The notes: generated by a model not told the origin, from the sequence alone. A DNA stretch of 64,000 nucleotides from Pseudomonas fluorescens (GCF_001708445.1 NZ_CP015637.1:5829001-5893000); one strand, 5' to 3'; positions 16,434 through 32,983 are shown, counted from the first letter of the stretch. A program made the numbers and translations.

Positions 16434-16802
16434 ATGACTCCTAAGGCTGAAGCTCAAAGCTCTCGTTTCGATCTGGTCAAGTGGCTTGCTGTGGTCGCAT
16501 TGGTGGTCGTAGGCGTTGTTGGCAATCAGTACTATTCTGCTTCGCCGATCCTGTACCGCGTACTCGCTTTGCTCGCCCTTGCTGCTGTAGCTGCCTTTGT
16601 AGGCCTGCAGACTGCCAAAGGCAAGTCTTTCGCGGTCCTGGTAAAGGAAGCTCGCACCGAAATTCGTAAAGTCGTTTGGCCGACTCGCCAAGAAACCACG
16701 CAGACCACGTTGATTGTTGTGGCTGTTGTTCTGGTTATGGCGTTGCTGTTGTGGGGGCTTGATTCCCTGCTCGGCTGGCTTGTTTCCTTGATTGTTGGCT
16801 AA
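16434..16802 (+). CDS. secE: Preprotein translocase subunit SecE
   Basis: An essential clamp subunit of the SecYEG protein-conducting channel. The 122 aa contain three hydrophobic segments, the gamma-proteobacterial form, and the conserved SecE signature VKEARTEIRKVVWPTRQET before the last membrane helix. nusG follows after 9 bp, the universal secE-nusG pair. Confidence 0.97.
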   Translation: MTPKAEAQSSRFDLVKWLAVVALVVVGVVGNQYYSASPILYRVLALLALAAVAAFVGLQTAKGKSFAVLVKEARTEIRKVVWPTRQETTQTTLIVVAVVLVMALLLWGLDSLLGWLVSLIVG

Positions 16803-16811
16803 GGGTGTCCC

Positions 16812-17345
16812 GTGGCTAAGCGTTGGTACGTTGTGCATGCTTACTCGGGTTACGAGAAGCATGTTATGCGCTCTTTGCTGGAGCGCGTAAAGCTGGCAGG
16901 CATGGAAGATGGCTTCGGCGAAATTCTGGTTCCCACTGAAGAAGTGGTTGAAATGCGGAATGGCCAGAAGCGCAAGAGTGAGCGCAAGTTCTTCCCTGGC
17001 TACGTGCTGGTTCAGATGGACATGAATGAAGGTACTTGGCACTTGGTCAAGGATACCCCTCGTGTCATGGGCTTTATTGGTGGTACTGCTGATAAGCCTG
17101 CTCCGATCACCGACAAAGAGGCAGAAGCGATTCTGCGTCGTGTTGCTGACGGTAGCGACAAGCCCAAGCCGAAGACATTGTTCGAGCCGGGCGAGGTTGT
17201 TCGTGTCACCGATGGTCCGTTTGCTGATTTCAACGGTACTGTCGAAGAAGTTAACTACGAAAAGAGCCGGATCCAAGTGGCGGTGCTCATTTTCGGACGC
17301 TCTACTCCGGTAGAGTTGGAGTTCAGTCAGGTCGAAAAGGTCTAG
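16812..17345 (+). CDS. nusG: Transcription termination/antitermination protein NusG
   Basis: Binds RNA polymerase and links it to Rho or to ribosomal protein S10. The 177-aa protein has the NGN domain ([20 protein letters not shown] ... [12 protein letters not shown]) and a C-terminal KOW domain ([20 protein letters not shown]). GTG at 16812 is the start. A terminator lies just after the stop. Confidence 0.97.
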   Translation: MAKRWYVVHAYSGYEKHVMRSLLERVKLAGMEDGFGEILVPTEEVVEMRNGQKRKSERKFFPGYVLVQMDMNEGTWHLVKDTPRVMGFIGGTADKPAPITDKEAEAILRRVADGSDKPKPKTLFEPGEVVRVTDGPFADFNGTVEEVNYEKSRIQVAVLIFGRSTPVELEFSQVEKV

Positions 17346-17360
17346 CTGAGCAATCATCCC

Positions 17361-17390
17361 AACCCCGCAGCCTAGGCTGTGGGGTTTTGT
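17361..17390 (+). terminator. Terminator between nusG and rplK
   Basis: AACCCCGCAGCC (17361-17372) pairs with GGCTGTGGGGTT (17375-17386) with one wobble, followed by TTGT. The loop is very short (TA), so the top pair probably opens. It separates secE-nusG from the L11 operon. Confidence 0.7.
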
Positions 17391-17461
17391 CGTCACTGGG
17401 ATAAACGCGCAAGTAACCGGGGAGCCTTTCGAGGCGTTCGAACCCGTAATTGGAGTGCCTC

Positions 17462-17893
17462 ATGGCCAAGAAGATTACCGCTTACATCAAGCTGCAAGTG
17501 AAGGCCGCTCAGGCCAACCCTAGCCCACCCGTCGGTCCTGCTCTGGGTCAGCACGGCGTGAACATCATGGAATTCTGCAAGGCCTTCAACGCCCGTACTC
17601 AGGGTCTTGAGCCAGGTCTGCCGACTCCAGTGATCATCACTGTATACAGCGACCGTAGCTTCACCTTCGAAACCAAGTCGACCCCGGCTTCGGTTCTGTT
17701 GAAGAAAGCTGCTGGTCTGACTAGCGGTTCCGCTCGTCCGAACACCGTTAAGGTTGGCACCGTGACTCGTGCTCAGCTGGAAGAAATCGCGAAAACCAAA
17801 AACGCGGATCTGACAGCAGCTGATATGGATGCAGCCGTGCGTACCATCGCCGGTTCTGCTCGTAGCATGGGCCTTAACGTGGAGGGTGTGTAA
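17462..17893 (+). CDS. rplK: 50S ribosomal protein L11
   Basis: Binds the GTPase-associated region of 23S rRNA and is needed for RelA activation. The 143 aa begin at ATG 17462 ([20 protein letters not shown]), with the proline-rich [20 protein letters not shown] and the C-terminal RNA-binding [12 protein letters not shown]. The stop overlaps the rplA start by one base (TAATG). Confidence 0.98.
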
Positions 17894-18588
17894 TGGCTAA
17901 GCTGACCAAACGCCAAAAGGCTATCGCCGGCAAAATCGAAGCAGGCAAGGCCTACAACTTTGTAGACGCTGCTGCCCTGCTGACCGAGCTGTCGACTGTA
18001 AAGTTCAGCGAGTCTGTTGACGTTGCTGTGAACCTGGGTGTTGACCCACGTAAATCCGACCAGGTCGTTCGTAGCGCAACTGTGCTGCCGCACGGTACTG
18101 GCAAGACTGTACGTGTAGCTGTCTTCACCCAAGGTCCGGCAGCTGAAGCTGCTCTGGCCGCTGGTGCCGATCGCGTTGGCATGGATGACCTGGCCGCCGA
18201 AATGAAAGGCGGCGACCTGAACTATGACGTCGTTATTGCCTCCCCGGATGCAATGCGCGTTGTAGGTCAGCTGGGTCAGATCCTCGGTCCACGTGGTCTG
18301 ATGCCTAACCCTAAAGTCGGCACTGTAACGCCAGACGTAGCTACTGCGGTTAAAAACGCCAAGGCTGGTCAGGTTCGTTATCGCACCGACAAAAACGGCA
18401 TCATTCACACCTCCGTTGGCAAAGTCGGTTTTGATGCCGTCAAGCTGAAGGAAAACGTTGAAGCCCTGATCGCTGATCTGAAGCGTATCAAGCCAGCTTC
18501 TTCGAAAGGTATCTACGTCAAGCGCGTTACCCTGAGCACAACTATGGGCCCAGGTCTGGTCATCGACCAAGGCTCGCTGGACGTATAA
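17893..18588 (+). CDS. rplA: 50S ribosomal protein L1
   Basis: Forms the L1 stalk that helps release deacylated tRNA, and in E. coli represses its own L11 operon by binding the mRNA leader. At 231 aa it has normal length, with the signature [20 protein letters not shown] followed by [12 protein letters not shown]. It is coupled to rplK by TAATG. Confidence 0.98.
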
Positions 18589-18786
18589 GACATAAATTGG
18601 CACGAGAGATCGTGCCAATTGAAAAATTGGGGTCCCTGCCTGGCGGGGGCTATCCAAGACCGTAGGCGACGCAAGTCTTAAACCTCAAGCCTACGCAGAT
18701 GGTGCTCCCGGTTCCTTACCGAATCAGACACCAAAACGACATCCGGCTCCGGCCAGATGAAACGGTAACAAGCAGGAGTTAAACCC
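18589..18786 (+). promoter_or_regulatory. rplJ leader (L10-L12 autoregulatory region) with hairpin
   Basis: This 198-nt gap holds a strong hairpin (18595-18605 with 18610-18620, GAGA loop) without a U-run. A long structured leader before the rplJ GTG follows. In gamma-proteobacteria the L10-L12 complex binds such a leader to repress translation of rplJL-rpoBC. Location and length fit; the fold was not computed. Confidence 0.6.
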
Positions 18787-19287
18787 GTGGCAATTAATCT
18801 CGAAGACAAGAAGGCCATCGTCGCTGAAGTCAACGAGGCTGCCAAAGCTGCTCTGTCCGCTGTCGTGGCTGATGCCCGTGGTGTGACAGTAGGCGCTATG
18901 ACCGGACTCCGTAAAGAGGCTCGTGAAGCTGGCGTATACGTACGTGTTGTACGTAACACCCTGCTCAAGCGCGCAGTTGCTGACACTGAATACAGTGTTC
19001 TCAACGACGTGTTCACCGGCCCGACTCTGATTGCGTTCTCCAAAGAGCATCCAGGCGCTGCTGCCCGTTTGTTCAAAGAGTTCGCCAAGAGTCAGGAAAA
19101 GTTCGAGATCAAGGCAGCTGCGTTCGAGGGCAAGTTCCTCGCAGCTAACCAAATCGACGTACTGGCAACACTGCCGACCCGCAACGAAGCTATTTCGCAG
19201 TTGATGAGCGTGATTCAAGGCGCCACCAGCAAGCTGGCTCGTACTCTGGCTGCAGTTCGCGAGCAAAAAGAAGCTGCCGCAGCCTAA
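18787..19287 (+). CDS. rplJ: 50S ribosomal protein L10
   Basis: Anchors L7/L12 dimers to the ribosome stalk. The 166-aa protein starts at GTG 18787 after AGCAGGAG ([17 protein letters not shown]), with [10 protein letters not shown] in the RNA-binding domain and a C-terminal helix that carries L12. It begins the rplJ-rplL-rpoB-rpoC block. Confidence 0.98.
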   Translation: MAINLEDKKAIVAEVNEAAKAALSAVVADARGVTVGAMTGLRKEAREAGVYVRVVRNTLLKRAVADTEYSVLNDVFTGPTLIAFSKEHPGAAARLFKEFAKSQEKFEIKAAAFEGKFLAANQIDVLATLPTRNEAISQLMSVIQGATSKLARTLAAVREQKEAAAA

Positions 19288-19365
19288 GGCTGAGCATTTT
19301 CTCTCGCGTATTTTTGTTTATTTCGATGGCCGCGTAGGCCGTCCCCCAATTCAGGAAATACAGTA

Positions 19366-19731
19366 ATGTCTATCTCCCAAGAAGATATCCTCAACGCCGT
19401 AGCTGAAATGTCGGTTCTGCAGGTTGTTGAGCTGATCAAAGCTTTCGAAGAAAAATTCGGCGTTTCCGCAGCTGCTGCTTCCGCTGGTCCAGCTGTTGCT
19501 GCTGTCGCTGCTGAAGAGCAAACCGAATTCAACGTCATGCTGCTGGAAGCTGGCGAGAAGAAAGTAAACGTGATCAAGGCAGTTCGTGAACTGACCGGTC
19601 TGGGCCTGAAAGAAGCCAAGGCTGTAGTTGACGGCGCTCCTGCAATGGTTCTGGAAGCTGTTGCTAAAGACGCAGCTGACAAAGCCAAAGCAGCACTGGA
19701 AGAAGCAGGCGCTAAAGTCGAGCTGAAGTAA
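19366..19731 (+). CDS. rplL: 50S ribosomal protein L7/L12
   Basis: The multi-copy stalk protein that recruits translation GTPases. The 121 aa comprise an N-terminal dimerisation domain, an Ala/Val-rich hinge ([20 protein letters not shown]) and the C-terminal domain ([31 protein letters not shown]). Confidence 0.98.
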   Translation: MSISQEDILNAVAEMSVLQVVELIKAFEEKFGVSAAAASAGPAVAAVAAEEQTEFNVMLLEAGEKKVNVIKAVRELTGLGLKEAKAVVDGAPAMVLEAVAKDAADKAKAALEEAGAKVELK

Positions 19732-19777
19732 GCATCGACCTTGCGTCTCCAGCCCAAGCGTTAAGCTGAAGGCTGAT

Positions 19778-19807
19778 GGCTGGTGGCTCTTGCCACCGGC
19801 CTTTTTC
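19778..19807 (+). terminator. Attenuator-type hairpin between rplL and rpoB
   Basis: GGCTGGTGGC (19778-19787) pairs with GCCACCGGCC (19792-19801) with one wobble, followed by TTTTTCC. A partial terminator here would lower rpoBC expression relative to rplJL, as is known for the E. coli rplL-rpoB attenuator. Confidence 0.7.
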
Positions 19808-19951
19808 CGTTCTTGGCTGTCGACTCGGTCGCCGCCATTAACGCGCTGTAGCCACCCGAAGCGGTGGTGCAAACCATGGGGTTTGCAAGATTTTCTGGCT
19901 GCTCCCGTCGGGAGGGGCCAAACAAGCAGGTGACCAAGCTGGGGAACGCTG

Positions 19952-24025
<4,074 letters not shown>

Positions 24026-24089
24026 CACGTGACGCGAATCGAGAGCGGGGTTGTTTAGCCCGCTCTCTGCTCCGCCAGGAGGAAAGGCC

Positions 24090-27000
24090 TTGAAAGACCT
24101 ACTGAATTTGCTGAAAAACCAGGGTCAAGTCGAAGAGTTCGACGCCATCCGTATTGGGTTGGCATCGCCTGAGATGATCCGTTCGTGGTCGTTCGGTGAA
24201 GTTAAAAAGCCGGAAACCATCAACTACCGTACGTTCAAACCTGAGCGTGACGGCCTGTTCTGCGCCAAGATCTTTGGCCCGGTAAAGGATTACGAGTGCC
24301 TGTGCGGTAAGTACAAGCGCTTGAAGCACCGTGGTGTGATCTGCGAGAAGTGCGGCGTTGAAGTTGCATTGGCCAAGGTTCGTCGTGAGCGCATGGCGCA
24401 CATCGAGCTGGCTTCGCCGGTTGCCCACATCTGGTTCCTGAAATCGCTGCCGTCCCGTATCGGCTTGCTGATGGACATGACCCTGCGTGATATCGAACGC
24501 GTTCTCTACTTCGAGAGCTATGTCGTTATCGATCCAGGCATGACCACCCTTGAAAAAGGCCAACTGCTGAACGACGAGCAGTACTTCGAAGCGCTGGAAG
24601 AGTTCGGTGACGATTTCGATGCCCGCATGGGTGCCGAAGCGGTCCGTGAATTGCTGCACGCTATCGACCTGGAGCACGAGATTGGTCGCCTGCGTGAAGA
24701 AATTCCGCAAACCAACTCCGAAACCAAGATCAAGAAGCTGTCCAAGCGTCTGAAGTTGATGGAGGCCTTCCAAGGTTCCGGCAACTTGCCAGAGTGGATG
24801 GTGCTGACCGTTCTGCCGGTTCTGCCGCCAGACCTGCGTCCGCTGGTGCCGTTGGATGGTGGTCGTTTCGCGACGTCCGACCTCAACGATCTGTATCGCC
24901 GAGTGATCAACCGTAACAACCGCTTGAAGCGCCTGCTTGATCTGTCCGCTCCGGACATCATTGTGCGCAACGAAAAGCGTATGTTGCAGGAAGCGGTCGA
25001 TGCCCTGCTGGACAACGGTCGTCGTGGCCGCGCTATCACCGGTTCCAACAAGCGTCCTCTGAAATCCTTGGCTGACATGATCAAGGGTAAGCAAGGTCGT
25101 TTCCGTCAGAACTTGCTCGGTAAGCGTGTTGACTACTCCGGTCGTTCGGTAATTACCGTAGGCCCGACCCTGCGTCTGCACCAGTGCGGTCTGCCTAAGA
25201 AGATGGCGCTCGAGCTGTTCAAGCCGTTCATTTTCGGCAAGCTGGAAATGCGCGGTCTCGCGACCACCATCAAAGCGGCCAAGAAAATGGTCGAGCGCGA
25301 ACTGCCAGAGGTCTGGGACGTTCTTGCTGAAGTGATTCGCGAACACCCGGTTCTCCTCAACCGTGCACCGACCCTTCACCGTCTGGGTATCCAGGCGTTT
25401 GAACCGGTACTGATCGAAGGTAAGGCTATCCAGCTGCACCCTCTGGTCTGTGCTGCGTACAACGCCGACTTCGACGGTGACCAAATGGCCGTGCACGTAC
25501 CGCTGACACTGGAAGCCCAGTTGGAAGCGCGTGCGTTGATGATGTCGACCAACAACATCCTGTCGCCAGCCAACGGTGAGCCAATCATCGTTCCGTCGCA
25601 GGACGTTGTATTGGGTCTGTACTACATGACGCGTGAAGCGATCAACGCCAAGGGCGAAGGTCGTGTGTTCGCTGACCTGCAGGAAGTTGACCGTGTGTTC
25701 CGTGCCGGCGAAGCCGCACTGCACGCCAAGGTCAAGGTGCGGATCAACGAAACCGTCAACGACCGTGACGGCGGCAGCGTGACCAACACCCGTATCGTCG
25801 ACACCACTGTCGGTCGTGCGCTGTTGTATCAAGTTGTGCCAAAAGGTCTGTCGTACGACGTCGTCAACCTGCCGATGAAGAAAAAGGCGATCTCCAAGCT
25901 GATCAACCAGTGCTACCGCGTGGTTGGTTTGAAAGAGACCGTGATCTTCGCTGACCAGTTGATGTACACCGGTTTTGCTTACTCGACTATTTCCGGCGTT
26001 TCCATCGGTGTTAACGACTTCGTTATCCCGGATGAAAAAGCTCAGATCATCGGCGCTGCTACCGATGAAGTGAAAGAGATCGAAAGCCAATACGCCTCCG
26101 GCCTGGTAACCCAGGGCGAGAAGTACAACAAAGTGATCGACCTTTGGTCCAAAGCCAACGACGAAGTGTCGAAGGCAATGATGGCTAACCTCTCGAAAGA
26201 GAAGGTTATTGACCGTCATGGTGTGGAAGTCGACCAAGAGTCGTTCAACTCGATGTACATGATGGCCGACTCGGGTGCGCGGGGTTCTGCTGCGCAGATC
26301 CGTCAGCTCGCCGGTATGCGTGGCCTGATGGCCAAGCCGGACGGTTCCATCATTGAGACGCCGATTACCGCGAACTTCCGTGAAGGCTTGAGCGTACTTC
26401 AGTACTTCATCTCGACTCACGGTGCTCGTAAAGGTCTGGCGGATACCGCGTTGAAAACCGCTAACTCCGGTTACCTGACTCGTCGTCTGGTAGACGTGGC
26501 GCAAGACTTGGTTGTGACTGAAGTCGACTGCGGCACCGAACACGGTCTGCTGATGACTCCGCACATCGAAGGCGGTGACGTTGTTGAGCCGTTGGGTGAG
26601 CGCGTACTGGGTCGAGTCATCGCCCGTGACGTATTCAAGCCAGGTACCGAGGAAATTATCGTTCCTGCTGGCACCCTGGTAGATGAGAAGTGGGTCGAGT
26701 TCATCGAGCTCAACAGCATCGACGAAGTGATCGTTCGCTCGCCGATCAGCTGCGAAACCCGCTATGGCATTTGCGCCAAGTGCTACGGCCGTGACTTGGC
26801 TCGTGGTCATCAGGTGAACATCGGTGAAGCGGTCGGCGTTATCGCTGCCCAGTCCATCGGTGAGCCGGGTACCCAGCTGACCATGCGTACGTTCCACATC
26901 GGTGGTGCGGCAAGCCGGACCTCCGCAGCCGATAGCGTTCAGGTGAAGAATGGCGGTACCGTCCGTCTGCACAACCTGAAGCACGTTGAGCGAGTGGATG

Positions 27001-28289
27001 GTCACCTGGTTGCCGTGTCCCGTTCCGGTGAGCTGGCAATCGCTGATGACTACGGTCGTGAGCGCGAGCGCTACAAGCTGCCGTACGGTGCTGTGATTTC
27101 GGTTAAAGAGGGTGACAAGGTCGACGCTGGCGCAATCGTGGCCAAGTGGGATCCGCACACTCACCCAATCGTTACCGAAATGAAAGGTACCGTGACCTAC
27201 GTGGGCATGGAAGAAGGCATCACGATCAAGCGTCAGACTGACGAATTGACCGGTATGACCAACATTGAAGTACTCGACGCGAAAGATCGTCCAGCTGCCG
27301 GTAAAGACATCCGTCCTGCCGTGAAGATGGTTGATGACAACGGTAAGGATCTGTTGCTGCCAGGCACTGACGTAATCGCTCAGTACTTCCTGCCAGCCAA
27401 CGCCCTGGTCGGTGTAGCGGATGGTGCGAAGATCGCGATCGGTGATGTTATCGCGCGTATCCCGCAAGAAACTTCGAAGACCCGTGACATCACCGGTGGT
27501 CTGCCGCGTGTTGCCGACTTGTTCGAAGCTCGTCGTCCGAAAGAAGCGTCGATTCTGGCTGAAGTCAGCGGCACCATCGCGTTCGGTAAAGAGACCAAGG
27601 GCAAGCGTCGTCTGGTCATTACCCCGAACGACGGTAGCGATCCGTATGAAGAGCTGATTCCGAAGTGGCGTCACCTGAACGTCTTCGAAGGCGAACAGGT
27701 AAACCGCGGCGAAGTTATCTCTGACGGTCCAAGCGATCCACACGACATCCTGCGTCTGCTGGGTGTAAGTGCGCTGGCCAAGTACATCGTTAACGAGATC
27801 CAGGACGTTTACCGCCTGCAAGGCGTGAAGATCAACGATAAGCACATCGAGACCATCCTGCGTCAGATGCTGCGTAAAGTTGAAATCGCTGAATCCGGCG
27901 ATTCCAGTTTCATCAAGGGCGACCAGATGGAACTGACTCACGTGCTGGTAGAGAACGAGCGCTTGAGCGCGGAAGACAAGTTTGTTTCCAAGTTCACTCG
28001 CGTGCTGCTGGGTATCACCAAGGCGTCGTTGTCCACTGAGTCGTTCATCTCGGCGGCCTCCTTCCAGGAGACCACTCGCGTACTGACCGAAGCAGCGGTA
28101 ACCGGCAAGCGCGATTACCTGCGTGGCCTGAAAGAAAACGTGGTTGTGGGTCGACTGATCCCGGCCGGTACCGGTTTGGCTTACCACAGCGAGCGTAAGC
28201 GCCGCCGTGAAGCTGACAAGCCGCTGCGCGTAAGCGCCAGTGAAGTGGAAGCTGCACTGACCGAAGCACTGAACTCAAGCGGTAACTGA
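24090..28289 (+). CDS. rpoC: DNA-directed RNA polymerase subunit beta'
   Basis: The beta-prime subunit, 1399 aa from TTG 24090, chosen because AGGAGGAAA lies just upstream and the protein then starts [13 protein letters not shown] as in relatives. It shows the N-terminal zinc ribbon ([20 protein letters not shown]), the Mg-binding NADFDGDQM near residue 460, and the second zinc site ([13 protein letters not shown]). No split or insertion is seen. Confidence 0.98.
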   Translation: MKDLLNLLKNQGQVEEFDAIRIGLASPEMIRSWSFGEVKKPETINYRTFKPERDGLFCAKIFGPVKDYECLCGKYKRLKHRGVICEKCGVEVALAKVRRERMAHIELASPVAHIWFLKSLPSRIGLLMDMTLRDIERVLYFESYVVIDPGMTTLEKGQLLNDEQYFEALEEFGDDFDARMGAEAVRELLHAIDLEHEIGRLREEIPQTNSETKIKKLSKRLKLMEAFQGSGNLPEWMVLTVLPVLPPDLRPLVPLDGGRFATSDLNDLYRRVINRNNRLKRLLDLSAPDIIVRNEKRMLQEAVDALLDNGRRGRAITGSNKRPLKSLADMIKGKQGRFRQNLLGKRVDYSGRSVITVGPTLRLHQCGLPKKMALELFKPFIFGKLEMRGLATTIKAAKKMVERELPEVWDVLAEVIREHPVLLNRAPTLHRLGIQAFEPVLIEGKAIQLHPLVCAAYNADFDGDQMAVHVPLTLEAQLEARALMMSTNNILSPANGEPIIVPSQDVVLGLYYMTREAINAKGEGRVFADLQEVDRVFRAGEAALHAKVKVRINETVNDRDGGSVTNTRIVDTTVGRALLYQVVPKGLSYDVVNLPMKKKAISKLINQCYRVVGLKETVIFADQLMYTGFAYSTISGVSIGVNDFVIPDEKAQIIGAATDEVKEIESQYASGLVTQGEKYNKVIDLWSKANDEVSKAMMANLSKEKVIDRHGVEVDQESFNSMYMMADSGARGSAAQIRQLAGMRGLMAKPDGSIIETPITANFREGLSVLQYFISTHGARKGLADTALKTANSGYLTRRLVDVAQDLVVTEVDCGTEHGLLMTPHIEGGDVVEPLGERVLGRVIARDVFKPGTEEIIVPAGTLVDEKWVEFIELNSIDEVIVRSPISCETRYGICAKCYGRDLARGHQVNIGEAVGVIAAQSIGEPGTQLTMRTFHIGGAASRTSAADSVQVKNGGTVRLHNLKHVERVDGHLVAVSRSGELAIADDYGRERERYKLPYGAVISVKEGDKVDAGAIVAKWDPHTHPIVTEMKGTVTYVGMEEGITIKRQTDELTGMTNIEVLDAKDRPAAGKDIRPAVKMVDDNGKDLLLPGTDVIAQYFLPANALVGVADGAKIAIGDVIARIPQETSKTRDITGGLPRVADLFEARRPKEASILAEVSGTIAFGKETKGKRRLVITPNDGSDPYEELIPKWRHLNVFEGEQVNRGEVISDGPSDPHDILRLLGVSALAKYIVNEIQDVYRLQGVKINDKHIETILRQMLRKVEIAESGDSSFIKGDQMELTHVLVENERLSAEDKFVSKFTRVLLGITKASLSTESFISAASFQETTRVLTEAAVTGKRDYLRGLKENVVVGRLIPAGTGLAYHSERKRRREADKPLRVSASEVEAALTEALNSSGN

Positions 28290-28386
28290 GTTCAGCGATA
28301 AATAAGTCCGGGCCCTGGCAGCCCCCATTCGTCGGATCGAGGCAGTATTGCCCCGGTTCAATGAGAGGGGACGTCGGGGCCTTGCC

Positions 28387-28415
28387 TTGACTGGGGGCAA
28401 GATCCTCTTTAGACT
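28387..28415 (+). promoter_or_regulatory. Promoter of the str operon (rpsL-rpsG-fusA-tuf)
   Basis: TTGACT (28387-28392), a 17-bp spacer and TAGACT (28410-28415) lie 92 bp before rpsL in the 217-bp gap after rpoC. Hexamers and spacing are near consensus. Confidence 0.7.
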
Positions 28416-28432
28416 CTTGTACCCCTAAATTT

Positions 28433-28466
28433 GGCGGGAATTCGTTCCTGCCATTTTGCTTTTCTT
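28433..28466 (+). terminator. Leader hairpin/attenuator before rpsL
   Basis: GGCGGGAA (28433-28440) pairs with TTCCTGCC (28445-28452) around a TTCG tetraloop, followed by ATTTTGCTTTTCTT. It lies downstream of the str promoter and upstream of rpsL, so it would act as an attenuator rather than the end of rpoC alone. Confidence 0.6.
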
Positions 28467-28506
28467 GTAAGACAATAGCGTCGCAAGACAACAGTGGAGC
28501 TAGTAG

Positions 28507-28878
28507 ATGGCAACTATCAACCAGCTGGTACGTCAGCCGCGTAAGCGTATCGTCGAGAAATCCGACGTGCCTGCGCTGCAGAACTGCCCGCAACGTCGTG
28601 GCGTATGCACTCGCGTGTATACCACTACGCCGAAAAAACCTAACTCGGCACTGCGTAAAGTATGCCGTGTGCGTCTGACCAACGGTTTCGAGGTTTCCTC
28701 GTACATCGGTGGTGAAGGCCACAACCTGCAAGAGCACAGCGTGGTACTGATCCGCGGCGGTCGTGTAAAAGACTTGCCAGGTGTTCGTTACCACACCGTA
28801 CGCGGCTCCTTGGATACTTCCGGCGTTAAAGGTCGTAACCAGGGTCGTTCGAAGTACGGTACCAAGAAGCCTAAGTAG
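28507..28878 (+). CDS. rpsL: 30S ribosomal protein S12
   Basis: A decoding-centre protein, 123 aa. The streptomycin-relevant lysines K43 ([12 protein letters not shown]) and K88 ([13 protein letters not shown]) are both present, so the sequence is of the sensitive type. First gene of the str operon. Confidence 0.99.
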   Translation: MATINQLVRQPRKRIVEKSDVPALQNCPQRRGVCTRVYTTTPKKPNSALRKVCRVRLTNGFEVSSYIGGEGHNLQEHSVVLIRGGRVKDLPGVRYHTVRGSLDTSGVKGRNQGRSKYGTKKPK

Positions 28879-28975
28879 TAGCGGCTTTTTGCAAAACTGA
28901 ATCATCTTATTTTCTGAGTCGATAAGAGTAAGGTCGGAGGCGCCCCTGAAGGGCACCAATTCCGAGCGAACCTGA

Positions 28976-29467
<492 letters not shown>

Positions 29468-29497
29468 ATCCAGCGTCACTAATTTTGCGAGGGCTTT

Positions 29498-31603
29498 ATG
29501 GCTCGTACTACACCGATTAATCGCTACCGTAACATTGGTATCGTTGCTCACGTGGATGCTGGTAAAACCACCACCACCGAGCGCGTCCTTTTTTACACTG
29601 GCAAAAGTCACAAGATGGGCGAGGTGCATGACGGCGCCGCGACCACAGACTGGATGGTTCAGGAGCAGGAGCGTGGTATTACCATTACTTCTGCTGCTAT
29701 TACCGCCTTCTGGAAAGGTTCCGAGAAGCAGTACAAGGACGAGCACCGCTTCAACGTTATCGATACCCCAGGCCACGTAGACTTCACTATTGAAGTTGAG
29801 CGTTCCCTGCGCGTACTCGACGGCGCTGTCGTTGTGTTTTGCGGTACCTCGGGTGTTGAGCCTCAGTCGGAAACCGTATGGCGTCAAGCCAACAAGTACG
29901 GCGTTCCACGTCTTGTTTATGTAAACAAGATGGACCGTGCTGGTGCCAACTTCCTGCGCGTGATCGGTCAGATCAAGCAGCGTCTGGGTCACACTCCGGT
30001 GCCTATCCAATTGGCTATCGGTTCCGAAGATAACTTCCAGGGTCAGATCGATCTGATCGCCATGGAAGCTGTCTACTGGAATGACGCTGACAAAGGTATG
30101 GTCCCTGTTCGCAAGCCTATCCCTGCAGAACTGCAGGAGCTGGCTGACGAGTGGCGCAACAACATGGTGGAGGCTGCGGCCGAAGCCAGCGAAGAGCTGA
30201 TGAACAAGTACCTCGAAGGTGAAGAACTCACCAACGTGGAAATCAAGGCTGCTCTGCGTCAGCGTACTATTGCTGGCGAGATCGTCTTGGCTGTTTGCGG
30301 TTCCTCGTTCAAGAACAAGGGTGTTCCCCTGGTTCTCGATGCTGTGATCGACTACCTGCCGGCTCCAACCGACATTCCTGCTATCAAGGGTACTAACCCT
30401 GATAACGAGGAAGAAGAGATGGAGCGTCATGCAGACGACAGCGAGCCTTTCTCGGCCCTGGCGTTCAAGATCGCTACCGACCCATTCGTGGGTACCTTGA
30501 CCTTCGTCCGCGTTTACTCGGGCGTGTTGGCCTCCGGCGACGGCGTGATCAACTCGGTTAAAGGTAAGAAAGAGCGCGTGGGTCGTATGGTGCAAATGCA
30601 CGCAAACGCCCGTGAAGAGATCAAGGAAGTGCGCGCTGGTGACATCGCGGCCTTGATCGGCATGAAGGACGTCACCACTGGTGAGACTTTGTGCGACGCT
30701 GCTAAGCCAATCATCCTGGTTCGCATGGACTTCCCGGAGCCGGTTATTTCGGTTGCCGTAGAGCCTAAGACCAAGGATGACCAGGAAAAAATGGGTATCG
30801 CTCTGGGCAAGCTTGCTCAGGAAGATCCATCTTTCCGCGTCAAGACTGATGAAGAGACTGGTCAAACGATCATCTCCGGCATGGGCGAGTTGCACCTGGA
30901 CATCCTGGTTGACCGGATGCGCCGTGAGTTCAACGTCGAAGCCAACATCGGTAAGCCTCAGGTTTCCTATCGTGAGCGCATCACGAAGAACTGTGAAATC
31001 GAAGGCAAGTTCGTTCGTCAATCCGGCGGTCGTGGTCAGTTCGGTCACTGCTGGATCCGTTTTGCTCCTGCTGACGAAGGTCAAGAAGGTCTGCAATTCG
31101 TGAACGAAGTAGTTGGTGGTGTTGTTCCTAAGGAATACATCCCGGCTATCCAGAAGGGTATCGAAGAGCAGATGAAGAACGGTGTTGTTGCCGGCTATCC
31201 GCTGATCGGCCTGAAAGCAACCGTTTTTGACGGTTCTTACCACGACGTCGACTCCAACGAGATGGCGTTTAAGGTGGCTGCTTCCATGGCAACCAAGCAA
31301 CTGGCCCAGAAGGGCGGTGGTGAGTTGCTTGAGCCAATCATGGCGGTAGAAGTTGTTACACCTGAAGACTATATGGGTGATGTCATGGGCGACCTTAACC
31401 GTCGTCGCGGCATGATCTTGGGTATGGAAGACACGGTTTCCGGCAAAGTGATTCGCGCCGAGGTTCCGTTGGGTGAGATGTTCGGTTATGCGACCGACGT
31501 TCGCTCCATGTCCCAGGGTCGCGCAAGCTACTCTATGGAATTCAAAAAATACAACACAGCTCCGGCGCACATCGCTGAAACTGTATCCAAAAAACAAGGC
31601 TGA
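29498..31603 (+). CDS. fusA: Elongation factor G
   Basis: The translocation GTPase, 701 aa, as for Pseudomonas FusA1. It has G1 ([18 protein letters not shown]), G3 (DTPGHVDF), G4 (VNKMDRAG) and the domain IV/V signatures. It lies within the str operon, 30 bp after rpsG and 30 bp before tuf. Confidence 0.98.
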   Translation: MARTTPINRYRNIGIVAHVDAGKTTTTERVLFYTGKSHKMGEVHDGAATTDWMVQEQERGITITSAAITAFWKGSEKQYKDEHRFNVIDTPGHVDFTIEVERSLRVLDGAVVVFCGTSGVEPQSETVWRQANKYGVPRLVYVNKMDRAGANFLRVIGQIKQRLGHTPVPIQLAIGSEDNFQGQIDLIAMEAVYWNDADKGMVPVRKPIPAELQELADEWRNNMVEAAAEASEELMNKYLEGEELTNVEIKAALRQRTIAGEIVLAVCGSSFKNKGVPLVLDAVIDYLPAPTDIPAIKGTNPDNEEEEMERHADDSEPFSALAFKIATDPFVGTLTFVRVYSGVLASGDGVINSVKGKKERVGRMVQMHANAREEIKEVRAGDIAALIGMKDVTTGETLCDAAKPIILVRMDFPEPVISVAVEPKTKDDQEKMGIALGKLAQEDPSFRVKTDEETGQTIISGMGELHLDILVDRMRREFNVEANIGKPQVSYRERITKNCEIEGKFVRQSGGRGQFGHCWIRFAPADEGQEGLQFVNEVVGGVVPKEYIPAIQKGIEEQMKNGVVAGYPLIGLKATVFDGSYHDVDSNEMAFKVAASMATKQLAQKGGGELLEPIMAVEVVTPEDYMGDVMGDLNRRRGMILGMEDTVSGKVIRAEVPLGEMFGYATDVRSMSQGRASYSMEFKKYNTAPAHIAETVSKKQG

Positions 31604-31633
31604 TTCAGTCCTTTAGGCAAGGAGTTAATTGTC

Positions 31634-32827
31634 GTGGCTAAAGAAAAATTTGATCGTTCCCTACCGCACGTCAACGTTGGCACCATCGGTCACGTTGACC
31701 ACGGTAAAACCACTCTGACTGCTGCTCTGACTCGCGTTTGCTCCGAAGTATTCGGTTCCGCAATCGTTGATTTCGATAAAATCGACAGCGCACCAGAAGA
31801 AAAAGCTCGTGGTATCACCATCAACACCGCGCACGTTGAGTACAACTCTTCGATCCGTCACTACGCTCACGTTGACTGCCCAGGTCACGCTGACTATGTG
31901 AAGAACATGATCACCGGTGCTGCCCAGATGGACGGCGCTATCCTGGTTTGCTCGGCCGCTGATGGTCCGATGCCACAAACCCGTGAGCACATCCTGCTGT
32001 CCCGTCAGGTTGGCGTTCCGTACATCGTGGTTTACCTGAACAAGGCTGACCTGGTAGACGACGCTGAGCTGCTGGAACTGGTTGAGATGGAAGTGCGCGA
32101 TCTGCTGAGCACTTACGACTTCCCAGGCGACGACACTCCGATCATCATCGGTTCTGCTCGTATGGCTCTGGAAGGCAAAGACGACAACGAAATGGGCACC
32201 ACGTCCGTTAAGAAGCTGGTTGAGACTCTGGACAGCTACATCCCAGATCCAGTTCGCGTTATCGACAAGCCATTCCTGATGCCGATCGAAGACGTATTCT
32301 CGATCTCTGGTCGTGGTACTGTTGTTACCGGTCGTATCGAGCGCGGTATCGTTAAGGTTCAAGATCCACTGGAAATCGTTGGTCTGCGTGACACTACCGT
32401 CACCACCTGCACCGGTGTTGAAATGTTCCGTAAACTGCTCGACGAAGGTCGTGCAGGCGAGAACTGCGGCGTTCTGCTGCGTGGTACCAAGCGTGACGAC
32501 GTTGAGCGTGGCCAGGTTCTGGTTAAGCCAGGTTCGGTTAAGCCGCACACCAAGTTCGAAGCTGAAGTGTACGTGCTGAGCAAAGAAGAAGGCGGTCGTC
32601 ACACTCCGTTCTTCAAAGGCTACCGTCCACAGTTCTACTTCCGTACTACTGACGTGACTGGTAACTGCGAACTGCCGGAAGGCGTTGAAATGGTAATGCC
32701 AGGCGACAACATCAAAATGGTTGTCACCCTGATCAAAACCATCGCAATGGAAGACGGTCTGCGCTTCGCTATTCGTGAAGGCGGCCGTACCGTTGGTGCT
32801 GGCGTTGTAGCTAAAATCATCGAGTAA
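31634..32827 (+). CDS. tuf: Elongation factor Tu
   Basis: Delivers aminoacyl-tRNA to the ribosome. The 397 aa start at GTG 31634 ([20 protein letters not shown]), with G1 [10 protein letters not shown]3 DCPGHADY and G4 NKADLVDD. It is the only tuf copy in this window; the second locus, between tRNA-Thr and tRNA-Trp, is empty. Confidence 0.98.
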   Translation: MAKEKFDRSLPHVNVGTIGHVDHGKTTLTAALTRVCSEVFGSAIVDFDKIDSAPEEKARGITINTAHVEYNSSIRHYAHVDCPGHADYVKNMITGAAQMDGAILVCSAADGPMPQTREHILLSRQVGVPYIVVYLNKADLVDDAELLELVEMEVRDLLSTYDFPGDDTPIIIGSARMALEGKDDNEMGTTSVKKLVETLDSYIPDPVRVIDKPFLMPIEDVFSISGRGTVVTGRIERGIVKVQDPLEIVGLRDTTVTTCTGVEMFRKLLDEGRAGENCGVLLRGTKRDDVERGQVLVKPGSVKPHTKFEAEVYVLSKEEGGRHTPFFKGYRPQFYFRTTDVTGNCELPEGVEMVMPGDNIKMVVTLIKTIAMEDGLRFAIREGGRTVGAGVVAKIIE

Positions 32828-32858
32828 GCTCTTTTTGAGTTAGCTCCGATGCTTTGAG

Positions 32859-32887
32859 AAAGCCCCCGCTCAGCGGGGGCTTTTTTA
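32859..32887 (+). terminator. Terminator after tuf
   Basis: AGCCCCCGCT (32861-32870) pairs with AGCGGGGGCT (32872-32881), followed by TTTTTTATT. It is a strong rho-independent terminator ending the str operon. Confidence 0.92.
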
Positions 32888-32892
32888 TTGGG

Positions 32893-32921
32893 TTGACACC
32901 TACTGGGGGCGTCTATAGAAT
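32893..32921 (+). promoter_or_regulatory. Promoter of the S10 operon
   Basis: TTGACA (32893-32898), a 17-bp spacer and TAGAAT (32916-32921), 62 bp before rpsJ and directly after the tuf terminator. This is the clearest sigma70 promoter in the window. Confidence 0.82.
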
Positions 32922-32983
32922 TGCGCCTCCTTTTAACGGGCGTATTGCGCCCGGTGGGAATAGCAGCCGGAGTCTGAAATCCA

